64,000 nt of DNA, taken from the NCBI GenBank assembly GCA_032164245.1, contig JAVMKO010000002.1, positions 56,205,840 to 56,269,839 on the forward strand, read 5' to 3'. This stretch comes from Sternotherus odoratus. Taxonomy: Eukaryota > Chordata > Testudines > Kinosternidae. Below are positions 1 to 11,556 of this stretch, one piece after another. Numbering within the stretch: the first letter of the stretch is position 1; every line of letters begins with the position of its first letter. A model generated the notes under the pieces. The model was not told the origin of the DNA and made no database searches. It was given only the letters and a program-made list of their open reading frames with translations. The position numbers and the translations under genes are program-made.

Positions 1-490
1 AAGTACAGTAATTGAGATCTAATGTTTCTGTCATAAATTACTCACACCATTAAAATGTCTTCTGCTGTTGCTAGTGGCCAGAAGAATGGCTCTTGGGGTT
101 AGAAAAAATAATGACGTTGTGCATATACTAGTTTAGTTAATACTATATAGATTTGCAATAGGGTAACGGTTCTGACTCTGCATTGTTCATCACTGCTTCC
201 CCTAGGCAAGGTTGATGCAATCATTCTGCATAGATGCCTTTTCTCGTGCTTGGTCAAAGATGTCAAGAAGGCATTTGAAAATCTGCTAGTGTGCTCCAGA
301 AATGATGCCCACCCTGCTCATTTGATACTCCCGTAGCACCTCAGTCTGACACTTGTTTCTGAAACTATTGCTTAACAATCTGAGGTTAACTGTAGACCTG
401 GTTACTCTGGCACCAAAGTTTGGTTCAATGATGAGCAAAACCAGCTGTGACTTCTGGTGCTTATTTCGGCCTTCTGTCACAGGGTGGCTG
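1..490. other. AT-rich sequence without a supported feature
   Basis: No coding region, RNA gene or transposon end is recognisable here. The sequence runs directly into the left target-site duplication of the hAT element starting at 491. A long open frame beginning at 353 is open mainly because it crosses that GC-rich element, so I do not treat it as a gene. Confidence 0.6.
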
Positions 491-1041
491 CAGGGTCAGT
501 GCAAGGATATTTCACTCCCTAGGCTAAACTTCCACCTTGCGTCCCCCGTCCCCCTGCCCCGCTGGAACTCTGCAGCAGCTCCCCACCCTCCCCACCTGGG
601 GAACCCTGCAGCAGCTCCCCACTTGGGGAGCCCTGGATGTGGCAGATTCCTGCCCCCCCCTCCACCCAGGGAGCTCTGCGGCAGCTTCCCGCCCCAGCTC
701 ACCTCCTCTCCGCCTCCTCCCCTGAGCGTGCCGCTGCCCTTCCACTTCTCCCACCTCCCAGGCTTGTGGCACCAATCAGCTGATTGGCAGGCAAGCCAGG
801 GAGGGGAGGAGAAACGGGACGGCATGCTCAGGGTACGAGGTGGAGTGGAGGTGAGCTTGGATGGGAAGTGGTTAACCTGCACCCCCCTCCCTACCATTAC
901 TTGCTGCGGGCAGCCCTCCCTACGACCCCTGCCCCAGCTCACCTCCACTCCACCGCCTCCCCTGAGCTTGCTTTTTGGCGCCCCCAACCACTTGGCGCCC
1001 TAGGCGGCTGCCTAGTTCGCCTAGTGTTTGCACCAGCCCTG
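491..1041. mobile_element. Non-autonomous hAT DNA transposon with GC-rich core and perfect 8-bp TSD
   Basis: Both ends start with the hAT-like CAGGG: left CAGGGTCAGTGCAAGGAT, right (reverse complement) CAGGGCTGGTGCAAACAC. The element is flanked by identical 8-bp duplications, GGTGGCTG at 483-490 and at 1042-1049, which fixes the boundaries. The 551-bp interior is C-rich and carries no transposase. Near the right end is the motif GGCGCCCTAGGCGGCTGCC, which resembles the right end of the smaller element at 57815-57975. An 8-bp TSD plus CAGGG ends is diagnostic of the hAT superfamily; the family name is unknown to me. Confidence 0.88.
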
Positions 1042-4000
1042 GGTGGCTGGCCCCTTAAGTGATGGGCTTCTTTGGGGAAAACAAGCCCATCCTGGACCAC
1101 CTATAGTTATTAACTGCCCAGGTGACAGTTGGTAACTAATTGACCTTGCATCCGAGTTTGATGACGGGCTACCAGAGCACAGCTGAAGGTACTTCTAGGG
1201 AGACGAACTTCCAGAAAACACAGTAGAGGGATGCCACCTGCAGGACTCTCGCATCCTAGGGGGAAAGGACTGAGTAGGATAAGGGCTTGCTGAGACCTGC
1301 AACTGTCCTGAGGAGAGTTGAGGACCCCTGATCCAAGGACAGAGTGACTATTTACAACCTCCGAGAAGGGCTGCGGTGCTCCTGAATACAAGGAGGGCAA
1401 ATCTCCCGAGCTATTGTGCAGGGGGAGTCTGGGGGAGGCCTGAACAAGGAGAGGAGGCCTGCCTGGATTAGTACCTGGGCACCTAGTAGAAGGGTGGGCT
1501 TGAGGGGATAAAGAGTTTGTATCCTGAAAAAGAGTTAATAAATAAGCCCATCATGGGGGGGTATCTTGATTTTGAGTGCTCTGATCTGGGAGTAAATCTG
1601 CATGAGAGAGAGAGTGAGTCTGGGGGTGGGAGGGAAGGGGCTTGCAGAGCAATGCTGTGCTACAAGAGGCCAGGCTCAAGGGCAGTGCCCTGTCACACCT
1701 TCCATTTGCTTTGTAAAAAAATGAGATGTTTTCCGCGAGATCAGCCTGGCTTTTGAGAGACCTGGTTGTCAGATTCTTGCTGCCTCATACACCACCTGCT
1801 ACGTGAGCAGATGCCATGGACAAGGGCTGGATCCCTCTGCTTAGCTAGTTCAGCTTTGTGAAGTGACAAGAGTGTGGTGTGTGTACGTGCCTCCGGGAGG
1901 AGCAGTGCCTCCTCCCCCCCAAGCACAGATGTTACCACATGCTGAGGGAACAGGAAGATCAAGAATCACGCTGGGGTGGGGGGGGGTTCCAGTGCTGACT
2001 CTGGGCCCCACCCTCCCACTAACTGACCACCTGCAGGCTATTGGCTGTAGGCAGCTCAGTTCATGAAATGATAGTGGGAGTGTGGTATCTTTTTATAATG
2101 GTCCACTTCACCTGAAAACAGATCAACAGAGCCTGCTTGCAGCCGCCTACGTAGAGGTGCAATCAATATAATTCAAAGCAAAGAGCCTCTTTTTATAAAA
2201 ATCTTATTTTACAAAAGGGGATGCAGACTCAGTAGAAAAGCGACTTGCTGTAAATCATAAGTCAGTTTCCAATTCAAGATTAAGAATCAGGAGTTTCCTG
2301 TAACCTACTCCCGTTATCAAGCCATTAAATCATGCTCACTTCTCCCCATGCAGTATTATAGATTAATTCCTTTGGTTGGCACAGGTATCTTGGGTAAAAT
2401 TCGCTTCTTATGCCTGCTGTGTCCAGTCCATTCCTGTTCAATGTTAGCACTTCAAACAGTACTGATCCGTTCTTCCTCCATGCGGAGGCTGCAGTGGAGA
2501 GCAGCACTGAAGGAGTAAAAAATGCACATATTGTATTAGGTAAGGAAATCCATTATAGACACACAGGTATTCGAATCATACTACTTGAAAGTGTTGTACC
2601 TCACGCCAGGTTCCCAACCTGTCACTGCCCCATAGTAATGTCCATGTAGGATATTACTGCACTGCGAGATGATGTACTCTAGATTCCCACTCTGACATGC
2701 CATGCAGTAACTCTCCATGTAGACAAGCCCTTAATACCATTGAGTAAGATCATCCTTTCCCCCATGACGAACTGTGGGAGGGGCATGGTGAAAAGCTGTC
2801 TCCATTAGAGTTCTCGCTCTCAAGGATGTCCCCACATTGTAGAAGGTGGATGATGAGGATGCAGAGCTTCCCTTCCTATGGGAAAGGGTACAGAGCTTGC
2901 CCAAACCTGGAGAATTCCTGGGAAGCCAGGGAAATCTCCACAGAGGGCCTATGATTCCGCACTCCAACTCCCTTGCAGAGCAGTTTCATTAGAAGGAACT
3001 CCCCTCTGGTTATGATAACCCCAAGGGGCATGAGGCAGAGTTATGTGGGGAAAAGTTACTATGCTTAGAGTTGTATTATTTCTTTTGGATAAGGTCCATG
3101 CAATAGGAGAGGGACTTACGTATCCCCACTCCCAGACAGCTCCTTCAGTCCATTCTCCTAGCCCTGAGCAGACCATTGAGTTGTACGGTGAGGTCTCCAC
3201 TACACTGGGTAGATAAGGAAGGACTCGGGATGGGGTCACCGAGGCTGCCACCCGAGCAGGTCTGGGTGAAGGACAGATGATGATGACCAATCCTTGGGCA
3301 TCCAACCACACTCTTTTATTAACTTTGGAATTAAAGACACTCAAAAAAGAATGGTAAAAAAAAATACAGGAAAACACTCAGAACACACTTCTCTTTCAGC
3401 CTGATGAAGGCTGACAGATGACCAGCAAAAATTCCCCAGAGCTAATTTCAGTCCCCAGAAATAAAGCATCAAATAAATTATATGAAAATAAATTAAAAAT
3501 ATAAAATTACCCCCCAACAAATGATCTATAAACACAACTAACCTATATCACTCTTAGTAAGCAAGGCATAATCACATTACCAAACCCACAGAAATCTGAC
3601 ATACAGTTACACCACTGTCATGTCCTTTAAAATATTGACTTAAAATGGAGCTAAAATGAGTCAGAACTCTTCTATTTCCTTTGGGCAATTCCAATTCTCC
3701 TTTGGGCAATAACAGGGTTTGCAAAATGTTTCCAAGAGACATTTGAAATCTTGCTCTTTAGACGTTTGCCTGGGTTGTCATTTGCTTGGAAGCTTCAATG
3801 CCAAAAAAGTTACCATGGGAACAATATGCTGTTCCTTCATGCCTTTAACCTCTGCAATCGCAGGACCCAAAGACTGAACTAGAGTCCTGCCCTCACTAGA
3901 AAATGATACTACCACTAATGGCTTTCGGACCACAATGAATATTTTATCTTGGAAAAAAATATAATTAAACCGCAGAAAACTACCTTCAAATATCATTAAG

Positions 4001-5560
4001 AGCAGCATTCTCTAGTAATAAATAACAATTAGTTATTAGTCACATGCCTCGACATGGTGAATTGCTTTGAATAATAATGTCAATCCATGATATTTTGTTT
4101 CTTTTAAGATTGTGGATTACCTCCACATTGAGACTTTTTCTTCCTCAAGCCAATGTAAAGGTCTGCTCCCGTGATTCTCCTTGAGCCAAACTCCCATTTA
4201 AATAAATGGAAGTTTGGTCTGAGTAAGGATTTGGACACAAGTCATCAACCATTCCTTGCCTAACTTCCTGCACTTGCTCCCGGAGTCTAGTTGATGAAAC
4301 CTTTTTCTACTTCCCCTGATTGATTCTCTTTCCTTTCAACCTTGTCCTTAAATACAGTCTGTGCCAAGGAAGCTGCTTTGAACATCTGTAATAGACACTA
4401 TATCAGGAGTTTATGTGTCACTGGCACAATTCCACTGTTTAGGATAAATGTGTTAAGGACCTACTAATCCACCAAGTGGGAAAATCTAGAGTTTTAAGCT
4501 CTAATTCCATACCCACATATCATTATGGAAAAAAAAGAGGAAGATTTCATATTTCTATAAAAAAGGTTCCTCCATCCATAATGCACCATTGAATCACAAA
4601 CACTACATTTATCTTTCACTATTTGTACTACAATACCTCACCAAAATAATGTGGCTAAGGAGCAAGGATGGAGTTTCATTCTGACCTTTTATATTTCCGA
4701 GTTTTGATATAACTGAATTAAGGGGTCTTTTTTATGTGCTGTTTAATTTAACTATTGTGTCAAAAGTGCCTTTATGGAAGTAAATATATATATATATGCA
4801 GAGCCACTGACAATTTTGTGAGATAACAGACCATGAGACTGCATTAAAAAAGCCATCAGTAAGTACTGAAATTAAAAAAAAATACTGATGTGTAAACTGT
4901 AACAATAAGTATCCAAAGGCCTCACTTTATTTCAGTATCAACAGCACTTTCAGTCCTTCATCTGCTTTTTGTTGTTGTTGATCCTTACATTTCTTAGATT
5001 TTTGACGATGAATTGGGGATATTTACATACCATTCAAATTCTAGCCGTGATGCTATGGCCATGAGGGATATATGCAATGGGCTGTAGATAAGAGGACAGC
5101 TTAGGAAGGAGGGAGATGTGAATCTATAGAAAGATGGAAAATTTGAGAATTTCATAATGAGTCTAAATGTTTGCTTGAAAGTGTGTTTTGTCTACCCCTG
5201 CATTAGATCTCTGTGTACTCACACATTCAGATATTACCTTACAGTCATCCTTCCCGTTCACTCATTTCTTTTGCATACACTCTTTTTTGTATTCAATCTA
5301 CTTCATATTCTATACTATCCTTCATGAAAGCTAGTTAGATACGATTACAAAGCTAATATGAATAATAGCAAAGGGAAAGAAATTCAGAGGGGCGTGTGGG
5401 AGGGAATGTATTCAGATAAGACTGGGAAATATTTGATAAGGCAGAAAGATAAAGGATGTTGCAGAAGGTAGTTTTACCACCACCAACAGTGCAAATGAGG
5501 AAGAGAATAAACAGGCGAGATTTGTGAAGCAGATGGGATCAAATCTTTCATCAATATTCT
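1042..5560. other. Mostly unique AT-rich sequence, no supported gene
   Basis: I see no coding exon, RNA gene or clear transposon in these 4.5 kb. Small details only: a short (TA)n run near 4784-4798, a GTT run near 4970-4980, and patches of moderate GC between 1100 and 2050. Open frames here are short, lack recognisable motifs and are in keeping with chance. Confidence 0.5.
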
Positions 5561-5906
5561 CCCATTTTGACTGAAGTAAACAATATCCTCCATGACAGAC
5601 TCGCTTGTGTTTGGATCCAAACTCCATCTTTTTTGCAGCATGGACACAGCTCAGGCTTATGTCCCCAGATTTGTGTCCTGAGAGTCTTCCAAAGCTATCC
5701 CACAATCCCTTGGACTTTCTATCCAAAGACTAGCCAATGGACTTCCAGGAACCAGAATCCTCCTGCTGCTCAATGCTTAACGCTTCCATTTTATTCTGAC
5801 CGCTGAGCTGCAAACACAGTGAACCATCTCCTGCATTAGCTATGGCCTTTGCCAAGTGCGCTGCCATCTGGTTGTGAGACCACAGTCAGATTCTAGTATG
5901 TCTGTG

Positions 5907-6130
5907 GTGAGAGGTGAGCAAGATGTTTGACTTCAGTAAGAGTGCCAGAAATGACCATGGATACCAAGAAATAGTGGACATGCTGAGAGTTTTGGGTGTT
6001 CAAGGGGCCAGTGAGCAGTGCAGGGAGCAGATTAAGTGGCTCAAGAGTGACTACTGAAAAGCCAGGGATGAGAACTGCCCCTCTGGGAGCTTCCTATCAT
6101 CCTGCCTCTTTTCATGAGGATTTTGACAGG
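5907..6130 (+). pseudogene. Decayed Myb/SANT-like DNA-binding domain fragment, probably transposon-derived
   Basis: In the frame that includes 5923 and 5947, the translation reads RNDHGYQEIVDMLR, then SEQCREQIKWLKSDY, a stop, and KARDEN followed by CPSG. This resembles the second and third helices of the Myb/SANT-like (MADF/trihelix) domain, where a conserved QCR.K.K.L...Y...RD.N..SG pattern is typical. Such domains occur in the accessory protein of PIF/Harbinger transposons and in host genes derived from it. At least two further stops follow within about 25 codons, and the first helix is not recognisable. It is therefore a relic, not a gene. The block 'agctatcccacaat', just upstream near 5694, recurs in the terminal-repeat elements at 24051-25253 and 59990-60380. 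The resemblance was judged by eye and needs a profile search. Confidence 0.5.
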
Positions 6131-6258
6131 CACTGAGCACTGAGCCCCCAGTGGTTCACAACATCCTAGTCAACTGGGACTGCAGCCTTCTGAAGCCTGT
6201 ATCTATATAGGATGGGAGAAGAGTCCACAGGCACCAGATCAAGCTGGAAAAGTGACTG

Positions 6259-6405
6259 GTGCTTACACAGGTCCCTGAGGAGGCTTTGTTGCTGGAGCAG
6301 CTACAGCATATCCTATGGTCATACTTGGAGAAGCTGTCTGATGGCCCCTCAGAGGAACAGCCTGCCATGAAACCACAGGAAGAAGAAGGAGCCCTGGAGC
6401 CTGGT
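6259..6405 (+). other. Open segment ending at a consensus splice donor, possible continuation of the Myb/SANT relic
   Basis: A frame from 6259 encodes an acidic, Leu/Glu-rich stretch (MLTQVPEEALLLEQLQHIL onward, then EEEGALEPG) and reaches a good 5' splice site, CTG|GTAAGTG, with GT at 6404-6405. No domain is recognised. Given the relic just upstream, this may be the next part of the same ancient retro- or transposon-derived gene. The alternative is chance: acidic open stretches of about 50 codons are not rare. Confidence 0.25.
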
Positions 6406-6653
6406 AAGTGTTTGGCTCCATGTTTGTTGTTGTTAATATAGGAATGGGAGGAATTTCCAGTTTAAGACCCAATACAATTTTCATTACATATCTGTCTGTG
6501 TCTGCTAATGGCAGAATGCAACCCAGCCTCTTAGTACCACCGCACCACAATGTGGAATTCAAAATGAAGACCAAGAAGCACAAACAACAGTTAAATTAGC
6601 CTTTAAAATACATTTTTTACAACATACTCAAATATTCTTGCAGAGGTGAGCTT

Positions 6654-6768
6654 GGGGAGACCAGACAGCAAATGTGAAAAATCGGGATGGTGGGGAGGGA
6701 GGTAATAGGAGCCTATATAAGAAAAAGACGGGACTGTCCCTATAAAATCGGGACATCTGGTGCCCTGG
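6654..6768. mobile_element. MITE of the GGGTGACCA-ended family, ends decayed
   Basis: The interior matches the better-preserved element at 24938-25060 almost word for word: 'gtgaaaaatcggga', 'gtaataggagcctatataag', 'gggactgtccctataaaatc' and 'gggacatctggt'. The outer bases have diverged (GGGGAGACCAGAC on the left, TGGTGCCCTGGG on the right), so the TA target site seen in the sister copy cannot be shown here. It is about 115 bp and non-coding. Confidence 0.78.
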
Positions 6769-7017
6769 GATGTTAACAGTAAGAACCTCAAAGCGTCTTC
6801 TCTTTTAGTCCATCATGCCATAAAAATCAGCCACACCACAGCATAACAAGCCACCTGTAAGCAGTAACGTACACTCGATTTATTACATCATTTTGTTTCA
6901 GATCAGATTTCCACTTCCTCAGCATAGGAAATATTGACTTTTGTTTTCTACCCTTTCACCTCTTATGCAAATCAAAATAATCTGAATACCCTATGCCATA
7001 TTGTGAATGATTATTAA
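6769..7017. other. AT-rich spacer, nothing recognised
   Basis: Short AT-rich interval between two transposable elements. It has no motif of note. Confidence 0.5.
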
Positions 7018-7600
7018 GGCTATGATTTAGTCATGAAGATCGCAGAAGTCATAGAATCCATGACTTCCAGTGACCACTGTGATTTCAGCTACGGCGTACC
7101 CCTCCTCCCCCCAGCCTCTGGCGGCCCCCGGAACTTTAAGCTGCTGCAAGTGAGGGGAACCTCAGATTGCCCAGCTGCCTCAGGAAGCGGAGAACCCCCA
7201 AGAACCTGGTTGCCATGGGCCCCTGGAGCTGCAGGCAGCAGGGGTACCCTGCAGCTCTTGGCCCCGGCAGGCACACACCTCATCTCCCAGCCACTGCGGG
7301 CGGTGGGGGAACCCCCCAGCTCCCAGCCACTGTGGCCCCTTGAGTGGCTGGCAGCAGGGGTACCCCACAGCTCCTCCCCCCCCCCTGAGCTGCAGGAGTA
7401 CCTCACAGCCCTCGCCTGCCTAGCTCCTAGCCCCTGTGTAGCTGCCCTGCTTCAGGTGGTGCAGGGACCCACAAATCCCCATTTTGTCCCAGGTATTTTC
7501 AATAAATATCACGACAGGTCATGGCTTCCATGAATTTTTCTTTTTTGCCCAAGACCTGTCCATGACTTTTACTGAAAATAGCTGTGACAAAATCTTAGCC
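7018..7600. mobile_element. Terminal-inverted-repeat DNA element with AT-rich arms and GC-rich core
   Basis: The ends are inverted copies: GGCTATGATTTAGTCA on the left, GGCTAAGATTTTGTCA as reverse complement on the right. Inside them, repeated 'catgact'/'cctgtc' motifs occur on both arms ('catgacttccagtgacc' near 7060; 'aggtcatggcttcc' and 'acctgtccatgact' near 7517-7567). The core, about 7090-7460, is much richer in GC than the flanks. It contains no transposase, and the 166-aa open frame through it looks like a GC artefact. The target duplication is not clear (TAA on the left, TTC on the right). It resembles a repeat that I recall as common in turtle genomes. Confidence 0.75.
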
Positions 7601-8359
7601 TTCATGATTGTTCCTTTCTGAGAGAACACACGGGACACCTTTTCAAAGAAATGGGCAGGAGGTTGACACAAAGATGGAGACTGTCCGTGAATAGAGCCTT
7701 TTCAGCTCAGCCTCTGGATTCAAAACCCATTGTAGACTTTACCTTTCTTTATTTCTCTCTTACAGAAATGCGAGCTACAGGTTTAATTCAAGACAGTACT
7801 AGAGTGATATGAAGTTTTCTGTAATTTTGAAAATACCAGTGAACAAATGAGAAAAGCGCATTCAGTTTTGATCTTCATTTTGATTTGAGAAGGGAGGATG
7901 CCATATAGTTAGAGAACCGAGAAGCAACAATTCCATTATATTACTACTAATATTGTGTTACAGTCAGTAGCTTCAAAGGGTACTTGAATTGCAGTTCAAA
8001 ATCAATCCTTATGTCTCAGATGCACTCTGTTCAGGCATTTATCTGCATACCCATTCATTTCTCATGAAAAATGTATGACATGTATTGTGAAAATAAATGA
8101 AGAGAAATAAAGCGGGACACTTCCATTTTCAAAACATGCCATATGTGAAGCAGCATAATATTATTTATTTCTCAATTGTCCTTTGGTCTTCCTTAGTGTT
8201 AATATTTATATTTGAAAAAAAAAAACAGTTTCTGGATTCAGCATACCTCATAAAACATGCTCTGGGCCTAATCTTGCTTGTTTTACATATGTAAAAGTCT
8301 CACTGAAGTCAACAGGACTTCTCTGTAAGTAAGGCATGCAGGATTTGGCAGTGTATCTC
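7601..8359. other. AT-rich sequence, nothing recognised
   Basis: No supported gene. The phrase 'tcactgaagtcaacaggactt' near 8296 recalls the small palindromic repeat described at 45459-45553, but it is too short to annotate. Confidence 0.5.
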
Positions 8360-9375
8360 AGATATCCTTAGGGAGGAGAGGAAGGTGATCAGGAACAGTC
8401 AACATGGATTCACCAAGGGCAAGTCATGCCTGACCAGCCTGATTGCCTTCTATGATGAAATAACTGTCTGGTTGGCAGCTGATATCAAGTGGAGTGCCCT
8501 AGGTATCGGTTCTGGGTATCGGTCCAGTTTTGTTCAACATCTTCATTAATGATCTGGATGATGGGATGGATTGCATAAGCTGCGGAAAGAGGTAGATATG
8601 CTGGAGGGTAGGGATAGGGTCCATAGTGACCTAGACAAATTGGAGGATCGGGTCAAAAGAAATCTGATGAGGTTCAACAAGGACAAGTGTAGTGTCCTGC
8701 ACTTAGGAAAGAAGAATCCCATGCACTGCTATAGACTAGGGATCAACTTCCCAACTCTGCAGAAAAGGAGCTGGGGATTACAGTGGATGAGAGCTGGATA
8801 TGTGCCCTTGTTGCCAAGAAGGCTAATAGCATATTCGGCACTGGTGAGGACACATCTGGAGTATTGTGTTCAGTTTTGGGGGTCTCACTACAGAAAGGAT
8901 GTGGACAAACTGGAGAGAGTCCAGCAGAGGCCAGCACAAATGATTAGTGTGCTGGGAAGCATGGTTTACGAGGAGAGGCAGAAGGAACTGGACTGATTTA
9001 ATCTGCAGAACAGAAGATTGAGGGGTGGGGAAATTTGATAGCAGCCTTCAACTACCCAAAGGGGGGTTACAAAGAGGATGGAGCTCAGTTGTTCTCAGTG
9101 GTAGCAGATGACAGAACAAGGAGCAATTGTCTCAAGTTGTAGTGGGGGAGGTCTAGATTGGATAATAGGAAAAACTATTTCACTAGTTGGGTGGTGAAGC
9201 ATTGGAATGGGTTACCTAGGAAGGTGGTGGAATCTCCTCCCTTACAGGTTTTTAAGGCCCGGCTTGATAAAGCCCAGGCTGGGATGATTTAGTTGGGGTT
9301 TGTCCTGCTTTGAGCAGGGGGTTGGACTAGATGATCTCCTGAGGTCTCTTCCAACCCATATTTTCTATGATTCTA
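8360..9375 (+). mobile_element. CR1 LINE fragment, internally deleted, with intact 3' end
   Basis: The sequence follows the CR1 copy at 30120-31445 nearly throughout. It covers the ORF2 reverse-transcriptase region, including '...[18 protein letters not shown]...' near 8840-8890, then the 3' UTR with 'gggggttggactagatgatc', and ends in the CR1-type tail TTCTATGATTCTA. Compared with that copy, two blocks are missing. One, after about 8465, removes the segment encoding the FVDFSKAFDTVSH motif; the other, near 8573, removes the FADD catalytic motif. Several stops and frameshifts remain. It is dead, 5'-truncated and lacks the endonuclease domain. Confidence 0.92.
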
Positions 9376-9600
9376 CAATTCAACTATCCACTCCCATCAC
9401 TGACTGCGGGCCCACTTCTGGCTGAGACCCCAGCTATAGCACCGGCCCCACTCCTGACCATGGCCCCCAACTCCAACATTGGCCCTGCTCCCAGCCCTGG
9501 CTTCCAACCATGGCTCCTAGAGGGATGGGCGGTGGGTGGACCAGATAAAGGGGGGGATGCAGACAAAAAAGGTTTGGTGACCTCTGGTCTATACCTTATT
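9376..9600. other. C-rich spacer between two LINEs
   Basis: A short GC-rich stretch with loosely repeated 'ctggcyycmaacyatggcyc'-like words lies immediately after the CR1 tail. It may be part of another repeat that the CR1 interrupted, but no boundaries are visible. Confidence 0.35.
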
Positions 9601-10612
9601 TCTGGGTAATCTCATCCAGAAACACAAAATCAGCTACCATCACAGATCTACTTCTCTACTCCAGACCTGTCTTCTTCTGTCCAAACTAAAATCTCAGCTT
9701 CTCTCTCTGACATCTACTCATGACTCTCTCTCTGTCAATTCAAGCTCCACATGACTAAAACAGAGCTCTTAATCTTATCCTTTCCTTCCCTGCTACCTCC
9801 TTTCTTGAGCACTGTGGACAAAAACAGTATCCTGCCTGTCATTTACATATAACCTGGACATCATCTTCAACTCAGACCTCTCTCTAGATCCCTAGGCTAT
9901 TTCTAAATCTTGCTAATTGTTTCTATATAACATAAAATATGGCCTTTCTTTTCAATCCACACAGCTAAAACGCTCTTCAAGGCTCATCCGCTTGTGTCTC
10001 AATTACAATCTCCTTTTCTCTGTCCACCTCTGCATTCCTTCACTCGCTTCCCTTCACTTTCGCATCAGATATAAACTGCTTGTCTTCATTTTCAAGGCTC
10101 TTCACAATCTATTCCCATTCTCCTTATCATCTCTCATTCATTATTGAGATGGCAAACTCCACCTGTGATTGGCCCATGTTGCCAACCTTCATTGCCCGTT
10201 GTTAAATTTTCAAATAAGTACCTTTGGGTTTTTTCCCATGCTGCCCCTCACACTTGGCAGAAGCTCCCCATGAACCTCCACAAAGCTACTTTATAATCCT
10301 CCTTCAAAAAAACTCTCCTCAAAGCTCTCCTTTTCCATGATGCCTATAAAAAAAATTGACAAAACTTCGACAGCAGGTGTGCTGAGAACACAGACTCTTA
10401 TGCAGAGCAATATTGTTTCCTTGTTTCCTTGTGCTGTACTGTTTGCCCATCTGAATCCATTTCTTGTCTTATACTTAGACACTGCCCCAAAGAGCTTACA
10501 GTCTGTCTTTTTGTTCCTTGTTTGTACAGAACCTAGCACAATGGGGTCCCCATGGCTGGGGCTCCTGGGTGCTACAGTAATACAAATAAATAGTAAAGGA
10601 TATGCTTGCCCC
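9601..10612 (+). mobile_element. L2-like LINE, 3' half (end of reverse transcriptase plus 3' tail)
   Basis: Translated in pieces on the + strand, this region gives LHMTKTELLILS (about 9746), a FNSDLSL motif (about 9868), and LRFRIRYKLLVFIFKALHNL-like sequence in the open frame 9917-10147. These match the C-terminal layout of L2-type LINE ORF2, where '...KTELL', '...VIFDSDLS' and '...FKILLLTFKALHGLAP' follow in that order. The 3' end has the 'gcttacagtctgt' and 'acctagcacaatggggtcc' words followed by AATACAAATAAATAG, as expected for L2/L3-type tails. Frames are broken by shifts and stops. The identification rests on the order of motifs seen by eye. Confidence 0.7.
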
Positions 10613-11384
10613 TTATGATACTTTTTCAAGTTGCATTAATATGTCATTTCTCCTATTCTTGTATCTAACCACTCTTGAAAAATCAGAGGTGAGTGTTGTA
10701 TACACCATAATATACAATTCTGTCAAACATATTGAGCCCAATTATTTCTCTTGACTTTGCTCATGGCATGTGAAATCCAAGAGCAGAACATGGACCCAAA
10801 GTTGAAATGTTCTTACTGGTCTGCTGGGGGATGCTTGGTGGGCAGTTGTTATATAGCACAGGTACTGGACCTATTTTGTTGGTCAAATACACACTCAAAT
10901 AGCCTACAACAGTTTCACTAGTTTGATGCTGGCATTTCATTTCAGTAGCTAGCATAGCTGGAGAAGTTCCTGACCTCCTTACCTCATTAACAACTTCACA
11001 CAATGTCCAACCTCAACCAAAAAGTTTTGGGGGTAGATGGAGGGGGAGTCAGTTGTGGCTCCCTAATTCTCAGACACCCAGCCCAAGTAGTTAACAAGTG
11101 TAAACAGCCTGAACATGGAGTTCCAGACAGTCTCCTTGGCTACTGCGATCTGTCTTGACACCCAAATAAGCTTATCTTTGTGATAGATGGTTCCTTACAC
11201 CAAAGTAACAATATTTAGATTACTCCTGATCCCAAAGGACCAATCACTTACACCAGGTCAATTGCACTTTAAATCTCACACCAGAGATAATTTTTGTGGC
11301 CATGACATTGAAAGGATAAACTCCCTTCCCCTACCTCCTAAACACAATTACTGTATTTCCTTGCACTGACTCCACAATTCATCA
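10613..11384. other. AT-rich sequence, nothing recognised
   Basis: No supported gene or repeat boundary in this interval. It ends in the left target-site duplication of the next element. Confidence 0.5.
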
Positions 11385-11392
11385 TCTAATGT

Positions 11393-11548
11393 CATAGGCG
11401 TGCACAGCACATTTCATTAGGGTGTGCACTCAGAGAATTTTATTCATTTATTTATTTTAAAGGTGTCACACTTTGCATGCAAAGACACTTTTTTTAGACA
11501 TTAGGGTGTGCCTGGGCACACCCAGCACACCCTGTGTGCATGTCTATG
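11393..11548. mobile_element. hAT-type MITE, 156 bp, with perfect 8-bp TSD
   Basis: The inverted ends are CATAGGCGTGCACA on the left and CATAGACATGCACA as reverse complement on the right. The 8-bp sequence TCTAATGT is duplicated exactly at 11385-11392 and 11549-11556. Inside, 'ttagggtgtgc' occurs near both ends, which looks like a subterminal repeat. The middle is AT-rich and non-coding. An 8-bp TSD assigns it to hAT (or a hAT-like superfamily). Confidence 0.88.
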
Positions 11549-11556
11549 TCTAATGT

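Noticed and set aside
353..1003. 216-codon open frame
   Set aside because: It crosses the left TSD and most of the hAT element at 491-1041. Composition is Pro/Leu/Ser-rich, opposite-strand frames are equally open, and there is no domain.
7033..7533. 166-codon open frame
   Set aside because: It lies within the GC-rich core of the inverted-repeat element at 7018-7600. Composition explains the lack of stops.
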